This document shows positions 55,509 to 63,338 of a stretch of DNA of 64,000 nt, piece by piece. The stretch spans positions 5,766,001 through 5,830,000 of the forward strand of contig NZ_JAUSQU010000001.1 in assembly GCF_030811455.1 (NCBI RefSeq). The letters are read 5' to 3'. Origin of the DNA: Streptosporangium lutulentum (GTDB lineage Bacteria > Actinomycetota > Actinomycetes > Streptosporangiales > Streptosporangiaceae). A program made the position numbers and the translations under genes. Numbering within the stretch: the stretch's first letter is position 1; every line of letters begins with the position of its first letter. Under the pieces are notes generated by a model, which searched no databases, had not been told where the DNA came from, and saw only the letters and a program-made list of their open reading frames with translations.

Positions 55509-57251
55509 TCAGGTGGGGAGCAGGAACTGGGTGGCGGCGAGTTCGCGGTAGAGGTCGTCGCCGGCGAGCAGTTCCCCGTGGGTGCCGACGGCCCGCACCC
55601 GGCCCGCCTCCATCACCACGATCCGGTCGGCGCTGGTCACCGTGGACAGACGATGGGCGATCACCAGCACGGTCGTCTCCGCCGCCACCTCGGCGATCAC
55701 CTCGCGGAGCCGTAGCTCGTTGACCGCGTCGAGCTGCGAGGTGGCCTCGTCGAGCAGGAGCAGCCGGGGGGTGCGCAGCAGGGCGCGGGCGATGGCGACC
55801 CGCTGACGCTCACCGCCGGAGAGCATGATCCCGCGATGGCCGACCCTGGTCTCCAGCCCCTCGGGCAGCCGGGAGACCAGGTCCTCCAGACGGGTCCGCG
55901 CGAGCACCCGCCAGATGTCGGCCTCCTCCACCTCCGGCGCGGCGAAGACGAGGTTCTCCCTGAGCGTGCCGTCCAGCACCGGCGCGTCCTGCTCGACGTA
56001 GCCGAGGCAGGCGCGGAGCTCGGCCAGCGGCCACCGCCTGATGTCGCGGCCGTCGACCGTGATCGTTCCGGCCTGCTGCTCGTAGAACCGTTCGAGCAGG
56101 GTGAACACGGTGGACTTGCCCGCGCCCGAGGGGCCGACCAGGGCGGTCAGCCCGCCCGCGGGAACCTCGAAGGAGACGTCGTCGTGGACGATCTGCCGGT
56201 CGTCTCCGTAGCGGAAGGCCACCCCTTCGAAGCGGACCCCCGCCGGGGTCCTGCCGACGTGGTAGACCGTGTCGTCCGACTCCTCGGCCGGGAGCTCCTC
56301 GATCTCCCGGATCCGCCTCACCGCCGCCAGGCCGTTCTGCACCTGCGTGAACCCCTGGATCAACTGGCCCATCGGAGCGACGAGGTAGAACAGGTAGAGC
56401 AGGAACGCGATCAGCGAGGACACCTCCAGCGTGCCGGAGGCGACCCGCGCTCCACCCACTCCGAGCACGGTCACGAAGGCGATCTGCGCGGAGAGCCACG
56501 CGGAGACCCCTGCGATCGAGGTCAGCCAGGCCACCGCGATGCCCCGGTCCCGCGCCTCCCTGGCCGCCTCTCCCACCGTGGCGATCTCGCGCTCTTCGGC
56601 GCCGCTGGCCTTGACCGTGCGGAAGGCCTGCAGCACCCGGTCGAGCACCGCGCCCATCTCGCCCACCGCGACCTGCGCCTGCAGGGAGGCCTTCCGGATC
56701 CGCGGCATGACCAGGCCCACGAGCGAACCCACCACGACCAGGATCGCCAGCGTGATGAGCAGCAGCGGCCCGTCCATGATCGCCATCATCACGACGGCGC
56801 CCACGAGCATGAACACCGCGCTGATCGTCTCCACGACGCCGTCGGTGAACACCGCCCGGAGCAACGTGGTGTCCGAGGTCACCCGGGACAGCAGGTCCCC
56901 CGGCTTGAGCCGGTCCACCTCGGACACTCGCAGCCGCAGCATCCGGTCCACGAGGCTGCGGCGGGCGGAGAACACGATGCCCTCGCCCATCCGTTCCAGC
57001 ACGTATCTGCCGAGCGCGCCGATGCCCGCGCCCAGGAGCACCACGGCCGTCAGGCCCAGCACCGGCCCGAGCAGGGAGCGTTGCTCGCCGAAGGCGTCGA
57101 TCACGGCCTTGGCGAGCAGCGGCATCGCCAGCCCGGCCCCGGTGCCGACGAGGCTGAGCACCCCTCCCAGCAGCAAGGCCCGTTTGTGTGGACGGATATA
57201 CCCAAATAAGAGCCGCCAGGATGCAGGCTCGGACGCTGCGGGCTCGGACAC
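55509..57251 (-). CDS. ABC exporter half-transporter (fused membrane and ATPase domains)
   Basis: 580-residue type IV ABC exporter, expected to work as a homodimer. A six-helix membrane domain (about 20-310) begins WRLLFGYIRPHKRALLLGGV. The ATPase domain has Walker A GPSGAGKSTVFTLLERFY, Q-loop LGYVEQDAPVLDGTL, signature LSGGERQRVAIARALL, Walker B LLLLDEATSQLD and H-loop IAHRLSTV. GTG 57251 (VSEPAASEPAS) is chosen because GAGGAG lies 6 bases upstream; the frame continues 50 residues further in sequence containing the operators. The drug or lipid substrate is unknown. Control by a repressor is likely from the double inverted repeat upstream. Confidence 0.92.
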   Translation of the reverse strand: MSEPAASEPASWRLLFGYIRPHKRALLLGGVLSLVGTGAGLAMPLLAKAVIDAFGEQRSLLGPVLGLTAVVLLGAGIGALGRYVLERMGEGIVFSARRSLVDRMLRLRVSEVDRLKPGDLLSRVTSDTTLLRAVFTDGVVETISAVFMLVGAVVMMAIMDGPLLLITLAILVVVGSLVGLVMPRIRKASLQAQVAVGEMGAVLDRVLQAFRTVKASGAEEREIATVGEAAREARDRGIAVAWLTSIAGVSAWLSAQIAFVTVLGVGGARVASGTLEVSSLIAFLLYLFYLVAPMGQLIQGFTQVQNGLAAVRRIREIEELPAEESDDTVYHVGRTPAGVRFEGVAFRYGDDRQIVHDDVSFEVPAGGLTALVGPSGAGKSTVFTLLERFYEQQAGTITVDGRDIRRWPLAELRACLGYVEQDAPVLDGTLRENLVFAAPEVEEADIWRVLARTRLEDLVSRLPEGLETRVGHRGIMLSGGERQRVAIARALLRTPRLLLLDEATSQLDAVNELRLREVIAEVAAETTVLVIAHRLSTVTSADRIVVMEAGRVRAVGTHGELLAGDDLYRELAATQFLLPT

Positions 57252-57367
57252 TGCCGTCTCCTCTGGGCCGACATGATCGGCCCCCGGCGGCCGCCCTTCC
57301 TGTCTACCTCGCACGCGATCACCCTGAGCCTCTCGCCCGATTCCGTTACGTGGCCGAAATCCAACGA

Positions 57368-57413
57368 TGTCAACATAAATTGACACCGTCGAGCGTGTCA
57401 ACCGAAATTGACA
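57368..57413 (-). promoter_or_regulatory. Promoter with two TGTCAA-N6-TTGACA operators upstream of the ABC exporter
   Basis: TGTCAACATAAATTGACA (57368-57385) and TGTCAACCGAAATTGACA (57396-57413) are two copies of the same 18-bp inverted repeat, 28 bp apart. On the exporter strand the second supplies a consensus -35 TTGACA (57401-57396), followed after 17 bp by TTATGT or after 18 bp by TATGTT as -10. A repressor bound here would cover both promoter elements. The regulator gene is not adjacent. Confidence 0.8.
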
Positions 57414-57483
57414 TCAAGGATCCGGTGATGCCCTGAAGGGAGCTTCAGGCTCCATCGGGCGGTCTCTTCCTCCGGCTCGGCGT

Positions 57484-57539
57484 GACCGGCCGAGGGCGAC
57501 CGGCCGAGGGCGACCGGGCGAAGGTGACCGGGCGAAGGT
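57484..57539. repeat. Four 14-bp tandem repeats
   Basis: GACCGGCCGAGGGC occurs twice, then GACCGGGCGAAGGT twice, contiguous. Non-coding, between the exporter promoter and the large hairpin. Confidence 0.75.
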
Positions 57540-57564
57540 GATCCATCGAGGGTGGCCCGAACCG

Positions 57565-57625
57565 CCGGATGCCGGTGTTCTGTCGATCGAGAGGCTGTCT
57601 CGATCGACAGAACACCGGCATCCGG
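57565..57625. terminator. Perfect 28-bp hairpin
   Basis: Positions 57565-57592 pair without mismatch with 57598-57625 around the loop GGCTG. It lies 15 bp beyond the stop of the CsbD-like gene, on its transcribed side. It is the strongest hairpin in the window. A terminator is the simplest reading, although the stem is unusually long and has no U-tract. Confidence 0.75.
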
Positions 57626-57640
57626 TGCGACGGTCTACGG

Positions 57641-57838
57641 TCAGCGGCGCTTGACGCCGTACTCCCTGCGCATCTCGGCCACGGTGTCCAGGATCTCGTC
57701 CTGGGTCTTGAGCAGCTTCGCCTCGGCCTCCTCGGTCCGGCCCTCGGCGACCATCCGGCGGTTCCCCGTGCGACCGCCCAGCTTCCGCTTGGCCCGAGCC
57801 TTCATCTCGCGCAGGTTGAGCTTCTCCATGAGACCCAT
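57641..57838 (-). CDS. CsbD-like small stress protein
   Basis: 65 residues, highly charged: MGLMEKLNLREMKARAKRKL, then a middle GRTGNRRMVAEGRTEEAEAKLLKTQDE resembling the CsbD family of general-stress proteins, and a basic C-terminus. ATG 57838 is chosen because AGGAG lies 8 bases upstream; a second ATG follows nine bases later. Probably a soluble helical protein of unknown biochemical role, often induced by osmotic or envelope stress in relatives. Confidence 0.7.
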   Translation of the reverse strand: MGLMEKLNLREMKARAKRKLGGRTGNRRMVAEGRTEEAEAKLLKTQDEILDTVAEMRREYGVKRR

Positions 57839-57936
57839 GATCCATACTCCTTCGGCAGGAAGGCCCCCCAACTGCCCCCCGGACGGCCGAATATGCGTCT
57901 CAGGACTTTCTCTCTACCTCGCCCGAACGCCCAGCC

Positions 57937-58716
57937 TCAGCGGCGGGTCCGGCGACGGGTGGAGGGGAGGTCGTGCCTGCCGGAGACGAACTCCTGGAAG
58001 GCGATCTTGGCGCGGATCACCGGACGGCGCCAGCGTTCCTCCCTGCGTTCGGCCCGGGCCATCTTGCGGATCTGGGGACGACGGGACCCCGGGGCGAAGA
58101 ACAGGTGGGCCCAGGGAGACCCGGGGCGCGCCAGCCGTACCGCGCCGGGGACCAGCAGGATCGGGATGAACAGCCCCGCCAGACCGGTCCAGATCTTGCC
58201 CTTGAGCAAGGTGATCACCGCCAGCGCGAGGTTCGCCACGATGAAACCGGCCGTGAGCCACGTCCCTCGAAGCGTGCCGTCGGAGTTCTCCCAGCCCAGC
58301 GGGCGCAGGCCGAGCAGGAGCAGGCCGGTGAACGCGATCGCGATGAACACGGCGTCGACCGACGCGCGGCCCTCCTCCTCCCAGTAGACGTCGCGCAGGT
58401 GCAGGATCAGCGCGAACTCGTCCAGGATCAGGGCGGCGCCGATGCCGAAGACGGCGGCCGTCACGGCGTACCAGCCGGAGGAGATGCCCGACATGATCAG
58501 GCCCGACACCCCGCCGAGCAGGGTCAGCACCACGCCGAACACGATGTGGTGGATGTGCATCTCACCGACGTTGAGGTTGCGGAACCAGCCGATCTTGGCG
58601 CGGATGAGGCGGACGTTGATCCGGGTGAGCACGAAGGTGACGATCAGCGCGACGAAGAAACAGAACAGCGGCAGCCGTTCTGTGTCCACCATCCGTTGCC
58701 CGAACAAATCCCCCAC
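57937..58716 (-). CDS. Integral membrane protein of unknown function
   Basis: 259 residues with about six to seven predicted helices (LPLFCFFVALIVTFVLT; IVFGVVLTLLGGVSGLIM; AVTAAVFGIGAALIL; AVFIAIAFTGLLLLGL; and others). The charged motifs GEMHIHHIVFG and LDEFALILHLRDVYWEEEGR lie between helices, where His, Asp and Glu could bind a metal. A basic cytoplasmic tail of about 60 residues ends RRRTRR. GTG 58716 follows GGGAGAG closely; an ATG at 58692 is an alternative. I do not recognise the family. The motif-rich loops suggest an enzyme rather than a simple structural protein. Confidence 0.75.
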   Translation of the reverse strand: MGDLFGQRMVDTERLPLFCFFVALIVTFVLTRINVRLIRAKIGWFRNLNVGEMHIHHIVFGVVLTLLGGVSGLIMSGISSGWYAVTAAVFGIGAALILDEFALILHLRDVYWEEEGRASVDAVFIAIAFTGLLLLGLRPLGWENSDGTLRGTWLTAGFIVANLALAVITLLKGKIWTGLAGLFIPILLVPGAVRLARPGSPWAHLFFAPGSRRPQIRKMARAERREERWRRPVIRAKIAFQEFVSGRHDLPSTRRRTRR

Positions 58717-58745
58717 TGCTCTCCCAGGCTATGTGAGAAACCCGC

Positions 58746-59465
58746 TTATGCGAGGAAACCTCGCAGGAGCGCCGCGGTGCCTTCGAGGTGCTCGGCCACC
58801 GCTCGGCGCGCGGCGTCGGGGTCTTTGTTCAGGATGGCCGCCACGATCGCCTCGTGCTGGGTGGCGGCGTGCTTGATGTTGTGCTGGAGCACCGGGATGG
58901 CGTTGAGCAGGTCGGTCACCCGGAGCCGGGCGTCGGCGCAGGTCGCGGCGAGCAGCCCGGAGCCGGTCATCTCCGCGATGGCCAGGTGGAAGGCCGTGTC
59001 GAGGCGGCGGTAGTCGGCGGGCCTCGCCGAGTTGACCTCGCTCAGGCGCTCCCGCAGGAGGCCCCGCTGCGCCCGGCTCAGCTCGGTGGTGGCGAGCACC
59101 TGGGCGGCGCCGCAGTCCACGGCCATCCGGAAGGTGAGCGCGTCGGCCAGGTCGTCGGTGCCCATGTCGTTCACGGCCTTGCGCAGGTCCTGCCGGCTCG
59201 GAGGCGGCGGGACGTAGGTGACGAATGCGCCGCCGTACCTGCCTCGCCGTACGTCGAGGTAACCCGCCTCCTGCAGGGCGCGGATGGCCTCGCGCAGGGT
59301 GACCCTGCTGATTCCGAGCTGTACGGCGAGCTCCCGCTCCGGCGGCAGTTTCTCGGTCACCATGCCGAGCTTGACGACCTGAAGGAGGCGTTCCACGGTC
59401 TCCTCGAAGGCGTTGCCCCCACGGACGGGGCGCAGTACGGCCGCCAGCCGCGACACCTCGCTCAA
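58746..59465 (-). CDS. GntR/FadR family regulator of the adjacent amine-catabolic operon
   Basis: 239 residues: N-terminal winged helix (KLPPERELAVQLGISRVTLREAIRALQEAGYLDVRRGRYGGAFV, in pieces such as ERELAVQLGISRVTLREAI) and a C-terminal FCD ligand domain with DYRRLDTAFHLAIAEMTGSG and the metal-ligand His in QHEAIVAAILNKDPDAARRAV. It is divergent from the GS-like gene with 124 bp between, the classical local-repressor arrangement. Confidence 0.9.
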   Translation of the reverse strand: MSEVSRLAAVLRPVRGGNAFEETVERLLQVVKLGMVTEKLPPERELAVQLGISRVTLREAIRALQEAGYLDVRRGRYGGAFVTYVPPPPSRQDLRKAVNDMGTDDLADALTFRMAVDCGAAQVLATTELSRAQRGLLRERLSEVNSARPADYRRLDTAFHLAIAEMTGSGLLAATCADARLRVTDLLNAIPVLQHNIKHAATQHEAIVAAILNKDPDAARRAVAEHLEGTAALLRGFLA

Positions 59466-59530
59466 CCTCGCCTCCCCCCTCCTTCGACGGTCGTGAGATC
59501 CCGCCCGATCCCGCCTGCCCCCTTGACAAG

Positions 59531-59554
59531 AGACCTCTTCTGAGTCAATGGTCT
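59531..59554. promoter_or_regulatory. Inverted repeat AGACC-N14-GGTCT in the FadR/GS-like intergenic region
   Basis: A 5-bp inverted repeat follows a TTGACA (59523-59528). FadR-type operators often contain GGTC/GACC half-sites. It is a candidate operator for the GntR protein controlling both directions. Confidence 0.4.
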
Positions 59555-59589
59555 AATGCTAGCCCAAAGGACTCCGATGAGGAGGCGCA

Positions 59590-60933
59590 GTGGACGTCGG
59601 TGAGCTTCACGACGAGGTACGGGCGGGACGGATCGACACCGTGCTGCTCGCCGTGGTCGACATGCAGGGCCGCCTGCAGGGGAAACGACTGTCCGCGCGC
59701 TACTTCCTCGAAGAGGTGCTGGACCACGCCTCCGAGGGCTGCAACTACCTGCTCGCGGTCGACATCGACATGAACACGGTCGACGGCTACGCGATGTCGT
59801 CATGGGAGCGAGGATACGGCGACTTCGTGATGAAGCCCGATCTGTCCACGCTGCGCCGGGTGCCGTGGCAGGAGGGAACGGCGCTGCTGATGGCCGACCT
59901 GGTGTGGGAGGACGGCTCGGACGTGACCGCCTCCCCCCGGCAGATCCTGCGCGGACAGCTGGCCCGGCTCCAGGAGCGGGGCTGGGGGGCGTTCGTCGGC
60001 ACCGAGCTGGAGTTCGTGGTCTACGACGACACCTACGAGGACGCCTGGCGGCGCGGCTACCGGGACCTGGCCCCGTCCAACCTCTACAACGTCGACTACT
60101 CCCTTCTCGGCACCGCCAGGATCGAGCCGCTGCTGCGCCGGATCAGGCTCGGCATGGAAGGCGCGGGGATGTACGTCGAGTCGGCCAAGGGCGAGTGCAA
60201 CCTCGGCCAGCACGAGATCGCCTTCCGCTACACGGACGCCCTCGCCACCTGCGACAACCACTCCGTCTACAAGAACGGCGCCAAGGAGATCGCCTCCCAG
60301 GAGGGCAGGTCGATCACCTTCATGGCCAAGCCGAACGAGCGCGAGGGCAACTCCTGCCACATCCACATCTCGCTCAGGAGCGACGACGGAGAGCCGATCA
60401 TGGCCGGGTCCGAGCCGCACGGGCTGTCCAGGATCGGGCAGCACTTCATCGCCGGGCAGCTCGCCCTCATGCGCGAGTTCACCCTCCTGTACGCCCCGAA
60501 CATCAACTCCTACAAGCGGTACGTGCCGGGCAGCTTCGCCCCCACCGCGATCAAGTGGGGTGTGGACAACAGGAGCTGCGCGCTGCGCCTGGTCGGCCAC
60601 GGGCAGTCGCTGCGGATCGAGAACCGGGTGCCCGGCGGGGACGTCAACCCCTACCTGGCGGTCTCGGCGCTGATCGTGGCCGGGTTGCACGGCATCGAGC
60701 GCGAACTGCCGCTTGAGCAGGCGTTCACGGGAAACGCCTACGGGTCGGACGCCGAGACCGTGCCGCGTACGCTGCGTGAGGCCGTGGAGCTGTGGGAGGG
60801 CTCGGAGACCGCCAGGACCGCCTTCGGCGAGGACGTCGTGGCGCACTACGCGAACAACGCCCGGGTCGAGCTGGCCGCCTTCGATGCGGCTGTCACCGAC
60901 TGGGAGCTTTTCAGGGGATTCGAACGGATGTGA
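59590..60933 (+). CDS. Glutamine synthetase-like gamma-glutamyl-amine ligase (GlnA3/GlnA4/PuuA type)
   Basis: 447-residue GS-fold ligase. The beta-grasp N-domain has VVDMQGRLQGKRLSARYFL. The catalytic domain has GTELEFVVYDD, AKGECNLGQHEIAFRY (metal Glu residues), FMAKPNEREGNSCHIHISL (ATP-site His) and RIENRVPGGDVNPYLA. It lacks the adenylylation-loop context of true GlnA and matches the group that joins glutamate to putrescine, other polyamines or ethanolamine. GTG 59590 follows GGAGG. It is first in an operon with an aldehyde dehydrogenase, an SDR and a PuuD-like hydrolase, which supports a gamma-glutamylated amine pathway. The amine cannot be fixed from sequence. Confidence 0.87.
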   Translation: MDVGELHDEVRAGRIDTVLLAVVDMQGRLQGKRLSARYFLEEVLDHASEGCNYLLAVDIDMNTVDGYAMSSWERGYGDFVMKPDLSTLRRVPWQEGTALLMADLVWEDGSDVTASPRQILRGQLARLQERGWGAFVGTELEFVVYDDTYEDAWRRGYRDLAPSNLYNVDYSLLGTARIEPLLRRIRLGMEGAGMYVESAKGECNLGQHEIAFRYTDALATCDNHSVYKNGAKEIASQEGRSITFMAKPNEREGNSCHIHISLRSDDGEPIMAGSEPHGLSRIGQHFIAGQLALMREFTLLYAPNINSYKRYVPGSFAPTAIKWGVDNRSCALRLVGHGQSLRIENRVPGGDVNPYLAVSALIVAGLHGIERELPLEQAFTGNAYGSDAETVPRTLREAVELWEGSETARTAFGEDVVAHYANNARVELAAFDAAVTDWELFRGFERM

Positions 60934-62282
60934 GCGTGAAAATCATCAATCCGGCGACCGAAGAGGTCGTCGCCGACATCGAGATGGCGGACGCCGCCGA
61001 GGTGGACCGGGCCGTGGAACGCGCCAGGCGCGCGTTCGCCACCTGGCGGAACGTCGGCCCCGGGGACCGGGCCCGGCTGCTGCGGAGATTCGCCGCGCTG
61101 GTGGAGGAGCACGCCGAGGAACTGGCCCGGCTGGAGGTCGCCAACTCTGGGCACACGATCGGCAACGCCCGCTGGGAGGCCGGCAACGTCCGCGACGTGC
61201 TGAACTTCTACGCCGGGGCGCCCGAGCGCAACCACGGCCTGCAGATCCCGGTGCCCGGCGGGCTGGACGTCACGTTCCGGGAACCGCTGGGCGTCGTCGG
61301 CGTGATCGTGCCGTGGAACTTCCCGATGGTCATCATGACCTGGGGCGTGGCCCCGGCGCTGGCCGCGGGCAACACCGTGATCGTCAAGCCCGCCGAGTGG
61401 ACGCCGCTGACCGCCCTGCGACTGGCCGAACTGGCATTGGCGGCGGGTCTCCCCGAGGGGGTCCTGCAGGTCCTGCCCGGGATCGGGGAGGTCGCGGGAG
61501 CGCGGCTGGTCGACCACCCGGACGTGGCGAAGATCGTGTTCACCGGCTCGACCGAGGTCGGCAAGGAGATCGCGGCGAAGTGCGCCGGGCAGGTCAAGCG
61601 GATCACGCTGGAACTGGGCGGCAAGAGCGCCAATGTGATCTTCGCCGACGCCGATCTGGAGAAGGCCGCCGCGACCGCGCCGTACGCGGTGTTCGACAAC
61701 GCGGGCCAGGACTGCTGCGCGCGTTCGCGGATCCTGGTGGAGCGCTCGGTGTACGACGACTTCATGGCGCGCCTGTCGGAGGCGGTGCTGAAGGTCAAGG
61801 TCGGCGACCCCCGCGACGAGGGCACCGAGATGGGCCCGCTGATCAGCGCCGAGCACCGCGGCCGGGTGGCCTCCTTTGTCACCGGCTCCCCCTACCTGCA
61901 GGGTTCGTGCCCGTCCGGTCCCGGTTTCTGGTTCCCCGCGACGATCCTGACCCCTCAGGCGCCGGACGACCCGGCCTTCACCGAGGAGATCTTCGGGCCG
62001 GTGGTGTCGGTGGCGCCGTTCGACGACGAGGCGGACGCCGTACGGATCGCCAACGACACGCGATACGGCCTCAGCGGATCCATCTGGACCCGCGACGTCG
62101 GCCGCGCGCTCCGGGTGGCACGGGCGGTGGACGCGGGCAACCTCAGCGTGAACTCCCATTCGAGCGTCCGCTACTGGACGCCGTTCGGCGGTTTCAAACA
62201 GTCCGGGCTCGGACGCGAACTGGGCCCGGACGCCCTGTCCGCGTTCACCGAGACCAAGAACGTCTTCATTTCGGAGGATTGA
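60930..62282 (+). CDS. Aldehyde dehydrogenase of the gamma-glutamyl amine pathway
   Basis: 450-residue NAD(P)-dependent aldehyde dehydrogenase: VPWNFPMVIMTWG, TGSTEVGKEIA, catalytic Glu in ELGGKSAN, catalytic Cys in NAGQDCCARSR, EEIFGPVVSV, and FGGFKQSGLGRELG. Predicted to oxidise the gamma-glutamyl-aminoaldehyde. A GTG at 60930 overlaps the ligase stop (GTGA); another GTG six bases later is possible. It is shorter than typical ALDHs of about 480 aa: the region after GRVASFV is contracted (GSPYLQGSCPSGPGFWFPAT). Confidence 0.9.
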   Translation: MSVKIINPATEEVVADIEMADAAEVDRAVERARRAFATWRNVGPGDRARLLRRFAALVEEHAEELARLEVANSGHTIGNARWEAGNVRDVLNFYAGAPERNHGLQIPVPGGLDVTFREPLGVVGVIVPWNFPMVIMTWGVAPALAAGNTVIVKPAEWTPLTALRLAELALAAGLPEGVLQVLPGIGEVAGARLVDHPDVAKIVFTGSTEVGKEIAAKCAGQVKRITLELGGKSANVIFADADLEKAAATAPYAVFDNAGQDCCARSRILVERSVYDDFMARLSEAVLKVKVGDPRDEGTEMGPLISAEHRGRVASFVTGSPYLQGSCPSGPGFWFPATILTPQAPDDPAFTEEIFGPVVSVAPFDDEADAVRIANDTRYGLSGSIWTRDVGRALRVARAVDAGNLSVNSHSSVRYWTPFGGFKQSGLGRELGPDALSAFTETKNVFISED

Positions 62283-62287
62283 CAGAT

Positions 62288-63052
62288 ATGCAGCGTTTGC
62301 AGGGCCGGGTGGCCGTCATCACCGGCGCGGGAAGCGGCATCGGGCTGGCCACCGCGCGCCGGTTCGCCGAGGAAGGCGCCCACGTCGTGTGCGTGGATCT
62401 CGACGAGACGAGCGGGTCGGCGGCCGCGGCCGAGGTGAACGGCCTGTTCGTCAAGGCGGACGTCACCAGCGAGACCGACGTCGTCCGGATGTTCCAGACC
62501 GCGTTCGACACCTACGGCAGCGTGGACATCGCGTTCAACAACGCGGGCATCTCGCCGCCGGACGACGACTCGATCCTGGAGACCGGCCTCGACGCCTGGC
62601 GCCGGGTCCAGGAGGTCAACCTCACCTCGGTCTACCTGTGCTGCAAGTACGCCATCCCCTACATGCAACGCCAGGGCAAGGGCTCGATCATCAACACCGC
62701 GTCCTTCGTGGCCGTGATGGGATCGGCCACCAGCCAGATCTCCTACACCGCCTCGAAGGGCGGGGTGCTGGCCATGTCCCGCGAGCTCGGCGTGCAGTTC
62801 GCCCGCGAGGGCATCCGGGTGAACGCGCTCTGCCCGGGGCCGGTGAACACACCGCTGCTGCAGGAACTGTTCGCCAAGGACCCCGAGCGGGCGCAGCGCC
62901 GCCTGGTGCACATCCCGGTCGGCCGGTTCGCCGAGGCCTCCGAGATCGCCGCCGCGGTGGCCTTCCTGGCGTCGGACGACGCGAGCTTCATCACCGGGTC
63001 GGAGTTCCTGGTGGACGGCGGCATCTCGGGCGCCTACGTCACCCCGCTGTAG
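62288..63052 (+). CDS. Short-chain dehydrogenase/reductase (classical, 3-oxoacyl-ACP reductase-like)
   Basis: 254-residue SDR with VITGAGSGIGLATARRFAEE, CVDLDE (Asp indicating NAD preference), AFNNAGIS, catalytic Ser in NTASFVAVMG, YTASKGG and LASDDASFITGSEFLVDGG. GGAGG lies 9 bases upstream of ATG 62288, 5 bp after the aldehyde dehydrogenase stop, so it belongs to the same operon. Role in amine catabolism unclear; it may handle an amino-alcohol-derived substrate. The upstream continuation of its frame is a shadow of the preceding gene. Confidence 0.9.
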   Translation: MQRLQGRVAVITGAGSGIGLATARRFAEEGAHVVCVDLDETSGSAAAAEVNGLFVKADVTSETDVVRMFQTAFDTYGSVDIAFNNAGISPPDDDSILETGLDAWRRVQEVNLTSVYLCCKYAIPYMQRQGKGSIINTASFVAVMGSATSQISYTASKGGVLAMSRELGVQFAREGIRVNALCPGPVNTPLLQELFAKDPERAQRRLVHIPVGRFAEASEIAAAVAFLASDDASFITGSEFLVDGGISGAYVTPL

Positions 63053-63082
63053 CGGGACGGGTGCCGCGGGGCGCCTCCGGCC

Positions 63083-63260
63083 GCCGAGCCGGCGCCCTGC
63101 GGCACCGCCGTCATGGACGGATGTCGTAGACCGACCACCGCCGAGCCGGCGCCCCCGGCACCGCCGTCGTGAACGGATGCCGTAAACCGAGCCGGCGCCC
63201 CCCGGCACCGCCGTCGTGAACAGGTGTCGTAGACCGACCATCGCCGAGCGGGTGCCGCAC
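63083..63260. repeat. Intergenic tandem repeats of 46-57 bp
   Basis: GCCGAGCCGGCGCC...GGCACCGCCGTC...GGATGTCGTAGACCGACC-type units start at about 63083, 63140, 63186 and 63243 (spacings 57, 46, 57), with the last copy partial. They lie between two genes of the same direction. No coding capacity is supported. Confidence 0.75.
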
Positions 63261-63338
63261 CTCACAGCGCCGTCATCGATAACATGCCGGAACGCGGGCA
63301 TGACGCCCCTCGTCCCGGCCTCCGGCAAGAAAGAGATC

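Noticed and set aside
52627..55551. 974-aa rightward open frame opposite rpiR and hutU
   Set aside because: Antisense shadow in high-GC DNA (Gly/Arg/Val/His-rich); the leftward urocanase and RpiR proteins are unambiguous.
60713..62287. Long upstream extension of the SDR frame to 779 aa
   Set aside because: Antiphase Gly/Arg-rich shadow of the aldehyde dehydrogenase; a ribosome site and the SDR N-terminus define ATG 62288.
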